A DNA stretch of 64,000 bases from Formicarius rufipectus (GCA_013399695.1 VXAU01004018.1:1054001-1118000), one strand, 5' to 3'. Shown: positions 1-14,400, counted from the first letter of the stretch. Notes: generated by a model not told the origin, from the sequence alone. Made by a program: numbers and translations.

Positions 1-779
<779 letters not shown>

Positions 780-3456
780 CTGGAGGACAGAAAAGAGAAG
801 AAACAGCGTGGTTAGGCTCCCTGGCTCGCTGAGTCGTGCTTAAATGTCAGGCCCACAAAAGGGCTTTGATTACATGAGTGCCCTCACCCAAACTCTCTCA
901 TTCTGGATGGCAATTCCTACACAGCAGAGAGCACATGGGATTGTTCAAGGTGGTGTTTTAGTCCTGTATTATTAATCACTCCCAGAGAACAAGGAAGTAC
1001 CCTCATCAAGTTCTTTGAGGAAAGTCCTTCCTTTTTGCTTAATCTTTCAAATGCCATTCTTATCAAAGCTGGGGATCCAGAAGATGTTATTTGCTGCCAG
1101 AAACAGTCTTGAAACCCATTCATTCTTCTCTAGAATTACAAGGCTTAATGTGAAGGAGGTCAAGCTCAAGCCTATGCTTCCCATGTCCTATGATTCAGCT
1201 GCATCACTCAGAGGGGTGGATGCTCAGCTAATGCATTTGCAATGAAATTAAAGACAATGAAACTTTACAGATTTTTGTGGGCTAATGACTTGTCCACCAT
1301 GGTATAGTTCAGGCCATGAAATAGTATATAGAGCTAAGCTGGGAGAAGTTGTGTACCTGGGAGGATCCTTCATTTTAGGGAAGTAACAGGATGACCTAAC
1401 TGGTATTTTTAACTTACCCCCCTAAAGTGGGTCAGATTCTGATCTTGGCTATCCCTCTTGATACAGAACAACACCCCTGAGCTCATCCTAACCTGAGATC
1501 AGGATGCAGCCCATTAATCCTCATTTGGGTAGGTTTTCTTTTCTGTTGCAAACTGGAGCTAGCTCTGATTACTGAGCATGACCTGATTAAGAAAGGCGTG
1601 TCCTCCTACCATCTGTCAGATCTTTATAACAACACTGGCTTATTTCATCGCTTGATTCAAGCATGGCACATTGCAAATTACTGCTCACTGAATGTTTGAT
1701 TTGTTCATTGCGGGAAAACCTAATCCCAGGTGCAGACGAGCTGGGGAAGTTGTGGGGGACGGCAAATAAACAGCCATAAAACAGATGCCATCATGCTCAA
1801 CTACAAGAAGAGGAAAAAAGCAGCCCCTTTCAGCAAAGCTGCTCTAAGAAGGCAAAACCCCAGGGGCTGTTTTTGGTCCTATCTTTGCAGTATGTGCAGC
1901 CTTCATGAAACAAGATAAGTCAGGGCAGAGTTTGGCTCTAAAATTTTAACAATAACAACTCTGTTTACGTAGAGGTTAGTATATATTGGAGATAAATCCA
2001 TTCCTCTCTTTGACTGTGCTACCCATCAGGACCTCAGGGTGAAACAGGTACATCAGGGTGGCATCTGGATCACCCCTTGCTTGCTTAGAAATGTGTAAGG
2101 AAAGCAGACAGCTCCTTGCATTTCCTCTGCAGCTTCAGCAGCAGATTTGCTGTTTTTCTTATCTGAGAGGGAATATGTGACCTTCATGCCTTCACATTAG
2201 CTGTGCCCTCACTCATGGTTGCTTTTCCTCTTTGAAGCTACAGCAGGAAGAAATCCATCTCGAAGAGTCAGCCCTGCAGCTACTGGCACAGCATCCTACG
2301 TTCATCACTGAGCACACCACCACATCCTTGTCAGAGGGAGCCTGGCATCTTGTGATGGGTCACACAGTGTGTAGGAGCCCAAATGTCTTCTGGAAAAGGC
2401 CACCTGGCTCTGGCAGCTGCATGGTCGCAGCAGGGAGAAGGACCAAGCTTAAGCAACTCATCTGCAGCACTGGCTGATGCAAAGCCAGAGCTTAATTTCA
2501 TGGGCTAATACTCAGGCTGATATCGGACACTTCAAGGATGCTCTCAAAATATGCTTTACAAAAAATGGTGCACTCGGATGTTCAGGAGGAAAAGAAGGAC
2601 CAGGAACTGGTCTCCTCCTGAAAGGCATGTGAAAATGTGGGGATACTCTTGAGGCCACCCCCAACCTTCCCACCTTGCTGTGTGCTTGTGGTGCCCTCTG
2701 TGGGACATGACACAGCAAAAGGAAGACACTGCTCCTGGTCACAAATGGAGAATGCTCAGTTGGGATAAAATGAAGTATTTCTGTAAAGAACCATGCTCCA
2801 AACTCCTGTCCCACTTGGCACAGGCTGGCACTAGCACTGGTCACTGCTTCATAAATTGTGTTTTTTTCTCAGATTGAGGCAAAACCCAGCATTGAAATAT
2901 TTCTGGCACAGCCTCTGTGACAGAATATCAGGATTAAGCCTGTGGACCTAGTTTTTGAGTATCTAGTTAAAATATTCTCCTCTGCCTGGATCCTTGCTAC
3001 ACTTGTGCTTGCAGAATAGCAGCACTGAACTTTAGCAAAACCCAGGACAGTTAGGAGAGGACCTCAGGACTGATCTATTTGGTAAATACATATAGCTGTG
3101 GGGGGCAGGAGACTGGTTCTCTGCTGCGTCTGTCTGATAGCATCTCCTGAGCTGTAGAGCGGGAGGTGATGCATCAGTGAGAGGGTGGGATGACAACAGG
3201 GAATTTGGTTCACTCTCTAACACATCCAGTGTGAGCTGAATGATTACAGACGTGGAGGTGAGATGAGTGTTTCTACTGACGATAATGAATATTAACAGTC
3301 TGTTGGTCAGTCATTGCATATAATAAAAATTGCAGAGAAAACTGTGTTCTCATGTAGATTCCACCCTGATTTTCAATCTTTTCCCTCGTTTTTTTGGATC
3401 ATGAGCCAGCAGTGGAGATGGATGGTGCAAAAATGAGACAAAGTGGAGAAACTTCC
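780..3456. other. Intronic single-copy sequence, nothing specific seen
   Basis: Moderately AT-rich sequence. I see no repeat family, RNA gene or coding exon after the branch-point region of exon 2. Confidence 0.6.
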
Positions 3457-3772
3457 ATATAATTGTAGAATGGTTTAGGTTGGAAAGGACCTTAAAGATC
3501 ATCTATTTCCAATTCCTGTGCCATGGGCAGGAACATTTTCCACTAGACCAGGTTGCTCAAAGCCCCATCCAGCCTGGCCTTGAACACTTTCTGAGACGGG
3601 ACATCCAAAGGCATTGCTTCTCCAGGCAATGTGTTCCCGTGACTCACCACCCTCTTGGTAAAGAATTTCTTCCTAACATTAATCTAAACCTACTCACTGT
3701 CAGTTTGAAGCTATTGTCCCTTGCCCTGTCACTCCTTGCTCTTGTGGGTTTTTTTTTTAGAGTTACCCTTCT
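3457..3772 (-). mobile_element. CR1 LINE, 5'-truncated copy
   Basis: From about 3465 the plus strand reads gtagaatggtttaggttgg followed by aaaggacctt, then a CR1-like stretch including ccatccagcctggccttgaa. This is the reverse complement of the 3' end of CR1, the major LINE of birds, so the element points left with its 3' end near 3460. It is about 310 bp long, has the 5' truncation usual for CR1, and lacks any reverse-transcriptase reading frame. CR1 normally ends in short direct repeats of the type attctatg; here only a decayed remnant (attgtagaatgg) is seen. The open frame across it is fortuitous. The right boundary is approximate. Confidence 0.93.
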
Positions 3773-6700
3773 TGGTTAGTTAGAACCATCAGTTGGCATC
3801 TTAGTGACAGACGCATCTTATTTTGCATCAAGCTAAAAAGATGTCAGAGCTTGTAAGCACAGAGATGTTGAGCAGCAAGTGATCGAACTTGACAGGTTTA
3901 TTGAGATTGTTTGGTATTTGTAAAGCTCTTAGAATGGGTTGAGAAATAGCAAAAAGCATTCTTCCAGACAAGTCATTTTACATCAAGTTTTAGTCATAAG
4001 CAGAAGTGCCCTGCAGCTGTGCTGATTCAACTTTATTTAATAGAAAACCGTGCACAGGAATCAATAAAGGTTACTGATTTGCACATAGTATGATAAACTA
4101 TATATGTTTTGTAGATGGCAGGGAATAGGTTTAAATTTTTTGCAGATTTTGCAATTTATAATGTGGAAGAGGACTTATTAGAGGTAGGATTTTTCTTGAA
4201 AAGTCCTATTTAGGCTGAAACTCCTTTCCAGTGTCCTGAATTTCCAACAAATCCTGCTGCTGTAGAGAGAATAATTATGTTTTAAAAGGAATGATTTATA
4301 TAAAGTACAAATTAATAATTTTCCTCTGTGGTGTTTCTCAGGAATACCCACACATAGCCCTCTTGATATATAAAACATTAAAACTGAATGATCCCAGGAA
4401 TTGCCAAGAAAAGGAAACCACAGTGGATTTGCTCTCAGTGATACTGGACAGACTTTCAAAAGTATAAGCTATCAGTCTGGCTTGGGCCCACTGCTCTTGT
4501 TGTAGAACAGAAACAGACCTAAGGAACTACTGAGGACTTCTGGTAATAAATTCCATGTGGAATTTATATTTTTGATGCTAGCTGATATTTTCCATTCTTT
4601 TCCCATATAAGTTTATTTGAACTGAGTATCCAAATCCTATAATTACCTTAGGAATCTCTAATATAACTGGAATAAACTCTCCAGAATATATGCTGTGCTT
4701 TCAACTTAAACTACATTTTATTCTGTCTGCAGTCCCTGTAGAGATGACAGATCAGAAAACCAAAGCTGGGATGTAATATGTTAAGGTCTATAGATCTAAA
4801 ACTTCAAATAAAACCAAAACAAAACCACAAACTTGCTACTGAAGTTACAGCCACTACATCCAGAAAATTTGTGTTTATAGTTGCAATAATTGTCTACAAA
4901 ATTGTCTTCTACACGATGCAAGTAATTCCAGGCACTTGGGTCAAATTCTCTGTGAGATGGTCTCATATGTTACACCAGTGCTCCTACAGAAGCATAACTA
5001 ACTAAGTGTTAAGAAAAATATGAAGAGGGATCAGCTAATAGAAAGGCATTGCCTATTATACTTTGAATTCTGCATCTGCTATTTGAGCACTGCTAAGATG
5101 CAATGAAGAATCTTATAGCAACAGCATTATATAATCCTTATGGAGTTCTACTGAAGGCTAAGAGAGACCTACATCTATCCCCAGAGGAAGAGAGATACAA
5201 TGAGTGACCTTTGAAAGCAAATATTTGCTTCACAGTGATATAAACACTCCAATGCAATAAATACAGGAAACTGAAAATGCTGCAATTTACTGTGGTGAAG
5301 GCAACACAGCAATAAAATGTTCTTTTTTAAACACTCTCCCCGTTATTAAAGGACACATCTACTCTTCCCATGGATATTTGTAGCTGGAGGACAACTGCAT
5401 TGGCATATTTTATTAAAAAAGTCAGAGTCAGTCAATAACACCCTTTATACTAGCACCCTGGCCGTGTCTTTCACCACCTTCACCAGCCTTCCCTAGAGGG
5501 GTTTTTGGTGGCTGGATTATAGGAAATGCACTGGCAGTAACCGCAACGCTCAGCCTAGACCAGGAATTGTCTGCTAACACCAGCAGGAAATGAAATTACA
5601 CTAGAAAAGAGAACCTGCTGCAAAAGGATGCTTAGAAACCAATCCCTGTGTGTGTTGCTGACACCAGCAGGTGCCTCCTGAAACAGTGTGGAGGATGGAG
5701 TGTTTGAAGGCAGATCCAAACAGAAAGCCAGGAAAGGCATGTGTGTGCTGCCACAGTCGGTGTGACAGGCAACAGCTGATGAGAAATGATTTAAGGGAGT
5801 TGGAAGCATAATTTCATAGATCATGGGCTCTGAGCAGTGGCCCTCACAAGCTCCAGCTTTTCTGACTTCTGCCATCTCCATCTTTTTTCACCTAGGGCTC
5901 ACCACAATTAATACTGTCTATAACTAAATATGCCCTGCTTTTCCTCTTATTGTATTTTAATTGATCTGAAAGGTCTTGGAGAAGAAATCAGATAATTCTG
6001 TAATAAAAAATCCAACTTAGAGATTTTACGATACAGCATAAAATGTAGCAATGAAAAATTACTCAGAATTGTTATTTATATTTAAATTCTAAACAGCTTT
6101 GAAATAAAATCTTGAGGAGAGTCTACTTTTTACATCAATTCTGCAGCACATCCTACTGTCTGGGTGCAATTTATTGACAAGATTTTCATCAAAGTTCTCA
6201 TTTCTAAAGAAACACCTTTGTAATGTTTGTGGTACTGATTAAGCCAAGAAGGTGCCTCTGCATTTCTGCAGGGTATGTTATTGCTAACCCATGGCACAGA
6301 CACCTCATCTCCCTTCTGCTGCTGTTCCACAGCTTCAAACCTTTAGGCCCAGCTCCACAGCCCAGGCTGGCAGAGTACAGCGATAACCAACTTCACTCTG
6401 AATTTTTGCTTGATACTCAGTACAGAATAATGCCTACTGGTGAGGGCCTGTCAGGGAGTGACTTTGGAAAAGACAGGCCCTGAGATCTTGCAAATCTGAA
6501 TTCAGGAGAAGTGGGTAATTCCTAGTTTGTTACTGTCTTCCTGTATCGCCTTAGGCAACTTATTTCACTCTCAGGGCTTGCTTGTGTTGCCTGAAGACAG
6601 GTCTCTAGAGCAGCAGGAGATGCTGTAGGTATTTGGTTTCCTGCTGCTGGCTCTATCTGTCAGCACCGTGCAGATGTCTTGGATACCCTCTGATGGGAAT

Positions 6701-8907
6701 GCTTGTCCGTGTTTAACAACTGAATCTGTCTCCCATCTACACAATGGCTAAAATCTTTCTTTTCCTTCCTATCTTGCCCATTCTTTTTGTCCTACTTAAA
6801 TTCCAGGTATTTCAGGGCACAGACTGTCACTTGGTTTGGGGTCCAGAACAACTGGGACTTTCGGATAAATGCTAGTGAGCATGATACCCATTCTCATGCT
6901 GCATCTCCATGTCAGAACCCATTTTTAGGATCAAAAACTCTCCAGTTAGAGGCTAAAACGAGGATGTTGAAGTACAAATAGATGAAATTATGACTCCTGA
7001 GTGTTTGCTGAACGCATCATTAGAAATAGTTGGAAAGCATTCTTCCTATGGGCTGGTGTCGCTGTAATGGCAAAAAGCTCAATAAAACAATTCTTAAAGT
7101 GAATGCAATTAGGCAGCATAGAAATGCTATGAGGGGAATGACTTCTTGTAGGCACAGGCACCTCTGCCCCACCGTCCCCTGATAACGAGCGGTTCATATC
7201 CGCAGGCACTGTGCGGCACACGGAGCGTGTTGGCACAACTGTTCGTGCCTCCAGCACCTGCACATGGGGAGGGTAGGAGCAAAACATTTCACACTTCCCC
7301 CCTGGCACTGCAGCCAGGGGCAACAGCAGGTGGGAAGAGCTGCTGCTGAGATCTCAGAGAAGAACAATCCATCATGAATGGAACGCCTAGAGCCGCCCCA
7401 TCCCAATACAACGCCAGTCGCTGTTGTCCGGTCAGCTGTCAGACAACACGGCTGTTCTGTCAGGCTCCAACACCTGCGTGTGGCTCCTGCACCAAGAAAA
7501 GCACAGAGTAGCCATTTTGGAACAATATCACCTCAGAGTAATAACAACTTGACTTTCTATCCATTTCACAGGTAAAAGAAAATAAACCTCTCACTGTGTG
7601 ATCTCTTTGCAGTTATTTTTACACCTAGGTCCCCACATGTTTTCCCTTTTTTCTTTTTTCTTTTTATTTTCCAACAGCAACAGATAAATACTGAAGGCAA
7701 AATGTTTGCTCTGTTCATCTGAGAGACCAACCAGACAGAGTGGTGAAGGAAGAAACCTTCTTAGAGGGAGTGGGCACCGCAAGTGTCGGCAACACAGAGG
7801 GCACTGAGCAGTGACCTGGACTGAACTGGCTGATGGGAGTCTAATTCCCTGTTATTAGTGCTACCTGCCTCATACAGCTTCATTTATGATTTAGCTACAT
7901 CCTATGATTCCCTAAGTTTATTGTGTCCCCCACTAGTTCTGAGTCTAGACCCTCACTTCTCCAGTATCCAGAAAATATTTCACTTGTAGCACAGATTAAT
8001 TCACAGCCAGAAAATACCAGCTTGTTCCTGTGCTGGCGTTGTCCCATGGCTTAGTTTGTCTTCTTCCCTGCTCTCCCCTTCTCTGAGGTTTCAGCATTTC
8101 TTATGAAGTGAAAGACGTGTTAGTCCTTCCCTGGTAGATAGACTGTTTGCCACCCTGATGATCCTAGCAGCTGTTGGTTATGCTGGTTTCACTGGACTTG
8201 GTCCTCTCTGGAAAAGGGTGGATGGCATTTCACACGGTATTTTAGGTAAGGATATGGGCTTTGCTCAAAGGGCTTAGTGCTTCCCCATCCATCCAGGAGA
8301 TACCTGGTCCAAAATATCCTACAACCTCACTTGCCATTTGCATAGCTGGATCTTGGTGGCTCAGGAGAAGAAATCCAGGTATTAGAAGAGAGGATTAAAG
8401 AAAATGTCTCGACTTGTGACAAAGCTATTTGCATTCCATGGCCAGAATCTTGGAGAAAAACTAAAGACATCTGCTTAGCTGGAGGATGAGATTTCTGACT
8501 GCATCATGATTTTCAGTGAAACACACACAGAATTCATTCAGGTCTTCAAAATATTCACTTGCCATCATGCTAGCAATGATGAACAGTCAGCCTTTCTTTG
8601 ATTATATGCAACCTGGGTCGCTTTACACTGCTCCTAAGCCACTAAATCTGATTAACGGCCAGTTTTAGACGCCAGTGGTGAAAGTCACGCCCCATTTCAA
8701 GCCAGAGGAAGTTTCCCGACTGCCATCAGTGGGGTCAGACTTGCAGGTGGAGCTCCCGCACAGCAACGTGCTGGGAAATGCTGGGAGTGTGTGAAGGGGG
8801 TGTGTGGGTGAGGGTGTGTAAACATCAAATAGGAGTGCTTGGTGTCTAAAATGCTTTTCTGCCGACTTTTCATGGGGATCTACCTTGCTCCTGTCTGTTT
8901 CTCTTAG
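3773..8907. other. Intronic single-copy sequence
   Basis: AT-rich intron with no recognised repeat or exon. The only compositional change is a patch at about 7140-7450 with clearly more CpG than its surroundings, listed separately. Confidence 0.55.
7140..7450. promoter_or_regulatory. Local CpG-enriched patch in intron 1, candidate regulatory element
   Basis: About fifteen CpG dinucleotides occur in roughly 310 bp, whereas the neighbouring kilobases have very few. No TATA-like box plus splice donor is evident, so this is a weak call: it could be an intragenic enhancer, a minor promoter, or a remnant of older GC-rich sequence. Confidence 0.25.
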
Positions 8908-8963
8908 ATGAATAGATGAATAGATAGATAGACAGACAGATAGACAGACAGACAGACAGATAG

Positions 8964-9031
<68 letters not shown>

Positions 9032-9042
9032 GATAGATAGAT

Positions 9043-9089
<47 letters not shown>

Positions 9090-9091
9090 GG
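8908..9091. repeat. (GATA)n/(GACA)n compound microsatellite
   Basis: About 180 bp of tetranucleotide repeat. It begins with GATGAATA variants, passes through mixed GATA/GACA units (about 8922-8960), and then runs as nearly pure GATA to about 9088, interrupted by two TGATAGATAGA slips near 9031 and 9044. On the minus strand the repeat reads as long open frames of alternating Ile-Tyr-Leu-Ser. These are artefacts of a 4-nt repeat in three frames, not a gene. High purity suggests the locus is length-variable. Confidence 0.98.
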
Positions 9092-9760
9092 ATGAAATAG
9101 AAAAATAAAATGGAATTGCTGCAAAACATTGATTGAGGGATTCAGGAGACAGCAAGGAATAAGAAAACTGCATGGCAGATTTTTCCTGGCAGTGTCAAGG
9201 GCATTCCCAACAGGCTCCATGGGGACTGTTGCATTTGCCGTTCCTAGGTTTGTAAAAAGAAAGTGCTCTCTCTGCACAGTCTTATCAAGAGTGCCCAAAG
9301 TCCAGCCTCTGCCTCCATATACACATCCAAGCCTCTTGCACATCTCCTGGTTCAAGTTAATCATCACCTTCACTGAGCACCCCAAAGCAGAATGCAGAAT
9401 GGTCTTTTGGGGTGAAGGCCGGGGTCAGACCTGGGCAGTGACTGGGAAACCAGGGTGGGGCAAAGGCAGGCTCAGGTTTCCTGGGAAGCCAAGTGCGACC
9501 TGCAGTCCACCCTTGGCTCAAAGCACCAAAGATGTTCAGCACCACAGTGTTGTGGCTCCTTTCCTGCACTGCTTAAAAGTGGCTCATGGGCCACTTCTCT
9601 GCTCTTGTAAAGTCAGCACAAAATGCCACCATGTGAGAAGAGTTACACACATTTGTAATACATACAGATTAAATCAACGGCAGAAGTGCAAATCAGTAGA
9701 GATCATCCTCATATTTCTTATAATGATCCAAGAAAGCAGACTGACAGCTGAAAAGAGATA
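9092..9760. other. Intronic sequence between two tandem repeats
   Basis: Mixed-composition single-copy sequence. An open frame of 212 codons crosses it on the plus strand (9129-9767), but it has no recognisable domain or exon borders. An RE1 left-half sequence (TTCAGCACC) occurs at about 9535 without a matching right half. Confidence 0.5.
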
Positions 9761-9970
9761 TTTTTAGGCTAAATTGATTATAAAAAGGAAACCCACAAAT
9801 TTTAATTTTTTTTTAAGCTAAATGGATCATAAAATGGAAACACACAAACTAGAGAAAGATTTTTAATTTTTTTTTTAAGCCGAATGGATGATGAAAAAGA
9901 AACCCACAAACTGGAGAAAGGTATTTTTAGGCTAAATGGATGATAGAAAGGAAACCCAAGAGTACTGCAG
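9761..9970. repeat. AT-rich minisatellite, four imperfect copies of about 50-60 bp
   Basis: The phrase a(g/a)gc(t/c)(a/g)aatggat, followed by an A-rich stretch ending in ggaaacccacaaa, recurs with starts at about 9766, 9815, 9877 and 9929, a spacing of 49, 62 and 52 bp. Copies differ in a poly-T run of 5 to 10 bases before each unit. The array is old enough to carry substitutions between units. I recognise no family. Confidence 0.88.
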
Positions 9971-11021
9971 TAAGAAAAGGGAGCACATTTGCATTGGGCT
10001 GTCACAAAGTAGAGCTAATTTCTGCTGCATTTTGTGGAAGTCTGCAAGTCAGGGGGAAATTTTGTGGTAGCTTTATTTGATTTGAAAGTGATTTTTTTAG
10101 AATTAATTTAAGGGAGGAATGAAGAACGCCATTAAGTCAGATGTCAAATTCTTCATTTGTATTTAAAAATTGGTGCTATTCTTTGCTAGTCATGACACTT
10201 TTAGGATTAGATGAGACAAGTCATGAGTCTAACCAGCACTTTTACAAGCTTAGTGTGGAATGGCTGATGGCTCCGATAGAAGGGGAAAATATGGAAAAGG
10301 ATTTTATGGAGAAAGAACAATAACTCAGTATTGCAGGGTAAAAGATTGGCAGTGACATAGTTAACCCTGTCAGCATCAGTGTTGTCAGGGTTTTGATTTC
10401 ACAGCAACAGACAGGAATGCAGAGTTCCCCTGACGGTGTCTGCTATGGGCTGCAGGCTCAGCTGGCATTTCATTTCTTTCTTCATGGTTTGTATTTGCAA
10501 GATTTCTCTGCAGCGCGGGACTCACACCTTCCCCTGCCCCTGAGTGGTATTACACTAGTAAGGACCTTCCCTTCAACAGAAATGAAAGAAAGACAATTAA
10601 TGCAGCTATTAGTGCATACAAACATTTTACTAGGGGAGTAAAGCTCTATACACTGTGATCATGAGGGCATTAGGAAAGTAAATAGACAACTTTTCCCCTA
10701 TTGACACATATTTGTGGTAAAGAAAGCAATTCTTTATGTTTATAATACTCATCCTTTCCTTTCTGCCTAATGGTAAAAGCATGGCCATGCTTCAGGCAAT
10801 AGGGCTGATATATTTTTAGCAGAAATCTTCTTTAACTAAGTCGTCAGAGTCAAATCAGCAGCTGACAAAATATAAGCATTATGAAACTGGGCTGATGGTG
10901 TTATTTGTGGAATTGGATTTTTAACTGAACAGCAAACTTTTTATCTGAGGGACAGCAAAAAAAGATATTTAAGAAATTATCTCACTGTGTTTGAGAGTCT
11001 TGGTAATCACTGATTATTTAT

Positions 11022-11070
11022 GTTGGTTTTGGTTTGTTTGTTGTTTTTTGTTTTGTTTTGTTTTGTTTTA
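11022..11070. repeat. (TTTTG)n simple repeat
   Basis: A run of gtttt/gttttt units. It is the reverse complement of the (AAAAC)n tract about 350 bp to the right. Confidence 0.9.
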
Positions 11071-11418
11071 CAAATTAAAGAGCCTTATCTTTAAAGAAAC
11101 AATTCCATCATCCATATATCCATAATCCAGCTATCAACCTGTCTATCCAGCATTCTGTTCATTATATTGTACAGCATGTGAAGCAGGTAGCAAGGAGGAA
11201 GGGAACTTGCCATGCATGCAGCTGTTGATGTGAGGGCACTGCCATGTCCAAATGCAACACCATAAGTAAAATAGAAAAGGCACAGGTGATTATAGGCCTG
11301 AGTCAAAGCCCCACCACCTCGAGGAACTCCCGTCCAAAATGTGCCTGAAAGGACTACAGGAGTCCATCTGCACCTCCCCACTCCTGCCTAGGGGTTTTCT
11401 CTTGGGCAAAGGAGCTTT

Positions 11419-11465
11419 AAAACACAAAACAAAACAAAACAAAACAAAAAAAGAAAAGAAAAAAG
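11419..11465. repeat. (AAAAC)n simple repeat running into an A-rich tail
   Basis: Five or so AAAAC units followed by A-rich sequence with scattered G. It may be the tail of a decayed retroelement, but no body is recognisable to the left. Confidence 0.88.
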
Positions 11466-14400
11466 GAACTAACAAAAAGGTTGACTTTTCTGAGGATGCA
11501 GAGTTAACCCCAGGGATGTCTTGCATTTTGCCGACCACCAGCCATGCTCTTGGCTCAGGGCTCACGTTCTGCCACGCCCAGGGCAGCCCAGCCCTACCCC
11601 TGGCTCCACTCTCCTCTGCTTTGTGCTCTAGTCTCCACTGGGAACTGTGGAAGCAGGATTAAAAGCTGAAGAAAGTTCATGAACTTTGAAAAGCTTACTT
11701 CCTTTCAAGACAAAAAGAAATAGCTGTAGACATGTTATAAAAAGAAAGGACCCTACTTAGTGTAACCCTCATTCTCTGTTCGTATTTAGGTGATACACAG
11801 ATAGACGTGCGAGTATATAAAATGAAGCTGGCACGGGATAAGGACACAGCAGAGTATCTCTTTTAAAATGCAGTTTATATAACAAAAAGGGCAGGGAACC
11901 CAATTTTAAACCACTAAACCTTTCACAGATCTAAATTTTATTATTTCAGGTCTCTTACAGAGTCATAATAACAAAAAATCCTGCTGCTATTGAACAGCTC
12001 ATCTCCCTGAAGTGAAGCTGAACCCACGACCAGTCTAGACCCACTCCCAAAACCCTGAAGTGCTGCAAATGCCATTCAGACAAGGGAGAGGGTCTGGCTG
12101 CTCCCTTTACTGGGCACAACTGGGAGATGAAATGGGAAGATCTTGCTGTCATATCCACTGTTTGTTACTGGTGAATACTTCGATCAAACCCAATAAATTG
12201 GGAAGAATGTTTTAAGATGTATTCTTACAATTCAATGCACTTACAGTTGTGCAAGTCAAATATTGAAAGCATCTGACAGTTCTAGCCTAAGTCACAAATT
12301 GTATTAGCCACAGGAATGCATAATAGCACCCCATGGATATGCAAAAGTTACTCACTCGTTTTCAAAGGCCACTGCTGCTTCCTGATTCACACCTACAACT
12401 AATGCCTGGCTGCTACTCATTTTCCTGGAATCAGTAACACAGATCTGAGAGGCCAAGGACACACATGTACACCAGCTTTTGCTGGTGCAGGGTATGAGAA
12501 CTTCTCATTTTCTATTACAGCCTCATGAGGCTGATTTAGAAACCTCTCTTTCTTCTGAAGTCCATTTCAGGCTGATGAAAAAAGCCCTAGCACGCTCCTC
12601 CAGTGAAGATTACCCAGAGTTTCAGGCGAGGATTTAGCTGTACGAGAGCACAACTTCTATTCTTTTTCTTTTTTTTTTCTCCTTTCTTTTTTTGTTGACC
12701 AATGAATTCATCAACAGGCTGGAGAGTGCCTCAAGGGCATCCCTTTCAACCACGTGATCAGCAGATTAACAGAGAGGCTGCAAAATCCTTTCCGCTCAAA
12801 CTGTTTTAACAGAGGATCAAAATCTTTCTCTCTGCGTGGGGATTTTTATTTAGCTAGTTCTTTTCATTCAGTTTGCACATGTTTGTGAAGGAATTAAGGC
12901 CTGCGAGGGCACGCAAGATGGTCTGGTTTGCTTTCTAACCTTTCCCTTTCAATTTGTGTTTGGGAGGAGAAAGTTTTCTGATTCTTTGTGGGAATGCTGC
13001 CCCTTCCCTGGGTCTTACAGTTGAATCTCATCAACCTACAGATGGTGGCCCTGAAAGGACAGAACTTAAAACATTTTGCAAAAGCTTTCCCTTTTCCCTG
13101 CTGTGGTTCTTGTTATGGGAGATCCATGTATTGAAATGGGCTGTGATACAAACTGCAGGGGAGGGGTTTGGGAAAGACAGGAGCTGGATGAGTCCTGTGG
13201 GAGCACAGGAGATTTACAGAGCTCTGCTGAGCAATAAAACGACAGACTAAATTTGATCATGTAAACAAAATAAGCAACAGTTAACTGCTTCTTGGCCACA
13301 GCAATCTGTGGGTTCCTGCTGAAACCCTTTATATTTAATGCCCAGATCCCTGAGCTGTGCAGGTACAACTATTGCTGGGGGCAAGAGGGTGCATTCAGTG
13401 TTGTAGCACAACAGTGTTTTTAGTGGAGAAAATAGGACTCAAAACCACAAAACAGAGCAGAAAATCAGTCTGCCTTATATCCACCTAAAGCACAAAAGCA
13501 CACCTGGAGCTACAGACATCGAGGATCACATGTGAAGGTCTGCACACAGCATGGCCAAGAGATTTCTTTGGCTCTGGCTTGTGTTGAAACAAAACCAAAC
13601 CACTTGCTCAGCTGCTGGACGATGAACCACAGCAGTGAGCTGGGACAAGGGCAATTCACATACTACCAACAGAAACAGCAAGAATAAACTCAGCAAAAAA
13701 AAAATTAGTAGCTGACATTTGAGAGCAATCACAGGCTGGTCACAAACAAGACACCAAATTCAGAATAGAGGATTTTCCTAGAACTGTGCCTGGATATTCC
13801 CCCAGTCTCACTGTCAATATCCTACAGGTCCAGATTTCAAGCTGGGGAGCAGTGTCTGCTACACAGCTGAGAGCAGAGGGATTTTGCCTCACTGCCTGGC
13901 AATGAAAGCTCCAGTTCTTTTTCTCATTTAAATCCCTAAACCTTTTTCTGCCATTGCTGGAACCCACATGGGGTGACTTTGGGTCTTTAAGACCAGAGGC
14001 TTTATGAAAAGCCATGCCAAAATGAAGGAATAAATTATTCCTTGTGATGGATGAATAGTGACAGCCAATGTGATTCTTCTAAACATTAGAGCAGTACTTG
14101 GTTTACATCAGAAAAACATGATTTGCCTTCCTACCTTTCTACCTGCTTAAGAGACATTCTCTATTCACTCACCTGAGCATAAATCCAGAGGATTTCTGGG
14201 TTTCAGCTGAGACAGTCTGCTTTTGCAGTCTTTTGTATGGAAGCACAGCTTGTCCCAAGGACAAGTGACCCTCAGCAGCGCTGCCTCCAGAGCATTGCAG
14301 GGCTGACTCACCCAGACTGGGAGCAAGAGGCACCAGTGCTTACAGAGCTCAGCATGACAAGGACCACAGGGCTGAGCCCAGGGTGAGGTACCAGGGTGTA

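Noticed and set aside
3480..3779. Plus-strand open frame of 99 codons
   Set aside because: It lies entirely in the reverse complement of a CR1 3' end.
8665..9385. Long minus-strand open frames rich in Ile-Tyr-Leu-Ser
   Set aside because: They are translations of the (GATA)n repeat. A 4-nt repeat without stops is open in all three frames, and the flanks show no protein similarity or splice structure.
9535..9555. RE1-like sequence starting TTCAGCACC
   Set aside because: Only the left half matches. The right half (GGACAGNGCC) is absent at the normal spacing and orientation.
9129..9767. Plus-strand open frame of 212 codons
   Set aside because: Within SNAP25 intron 1, there are no recognisable domain, no convincing exon borders, and mixed composition typical of chance frames.
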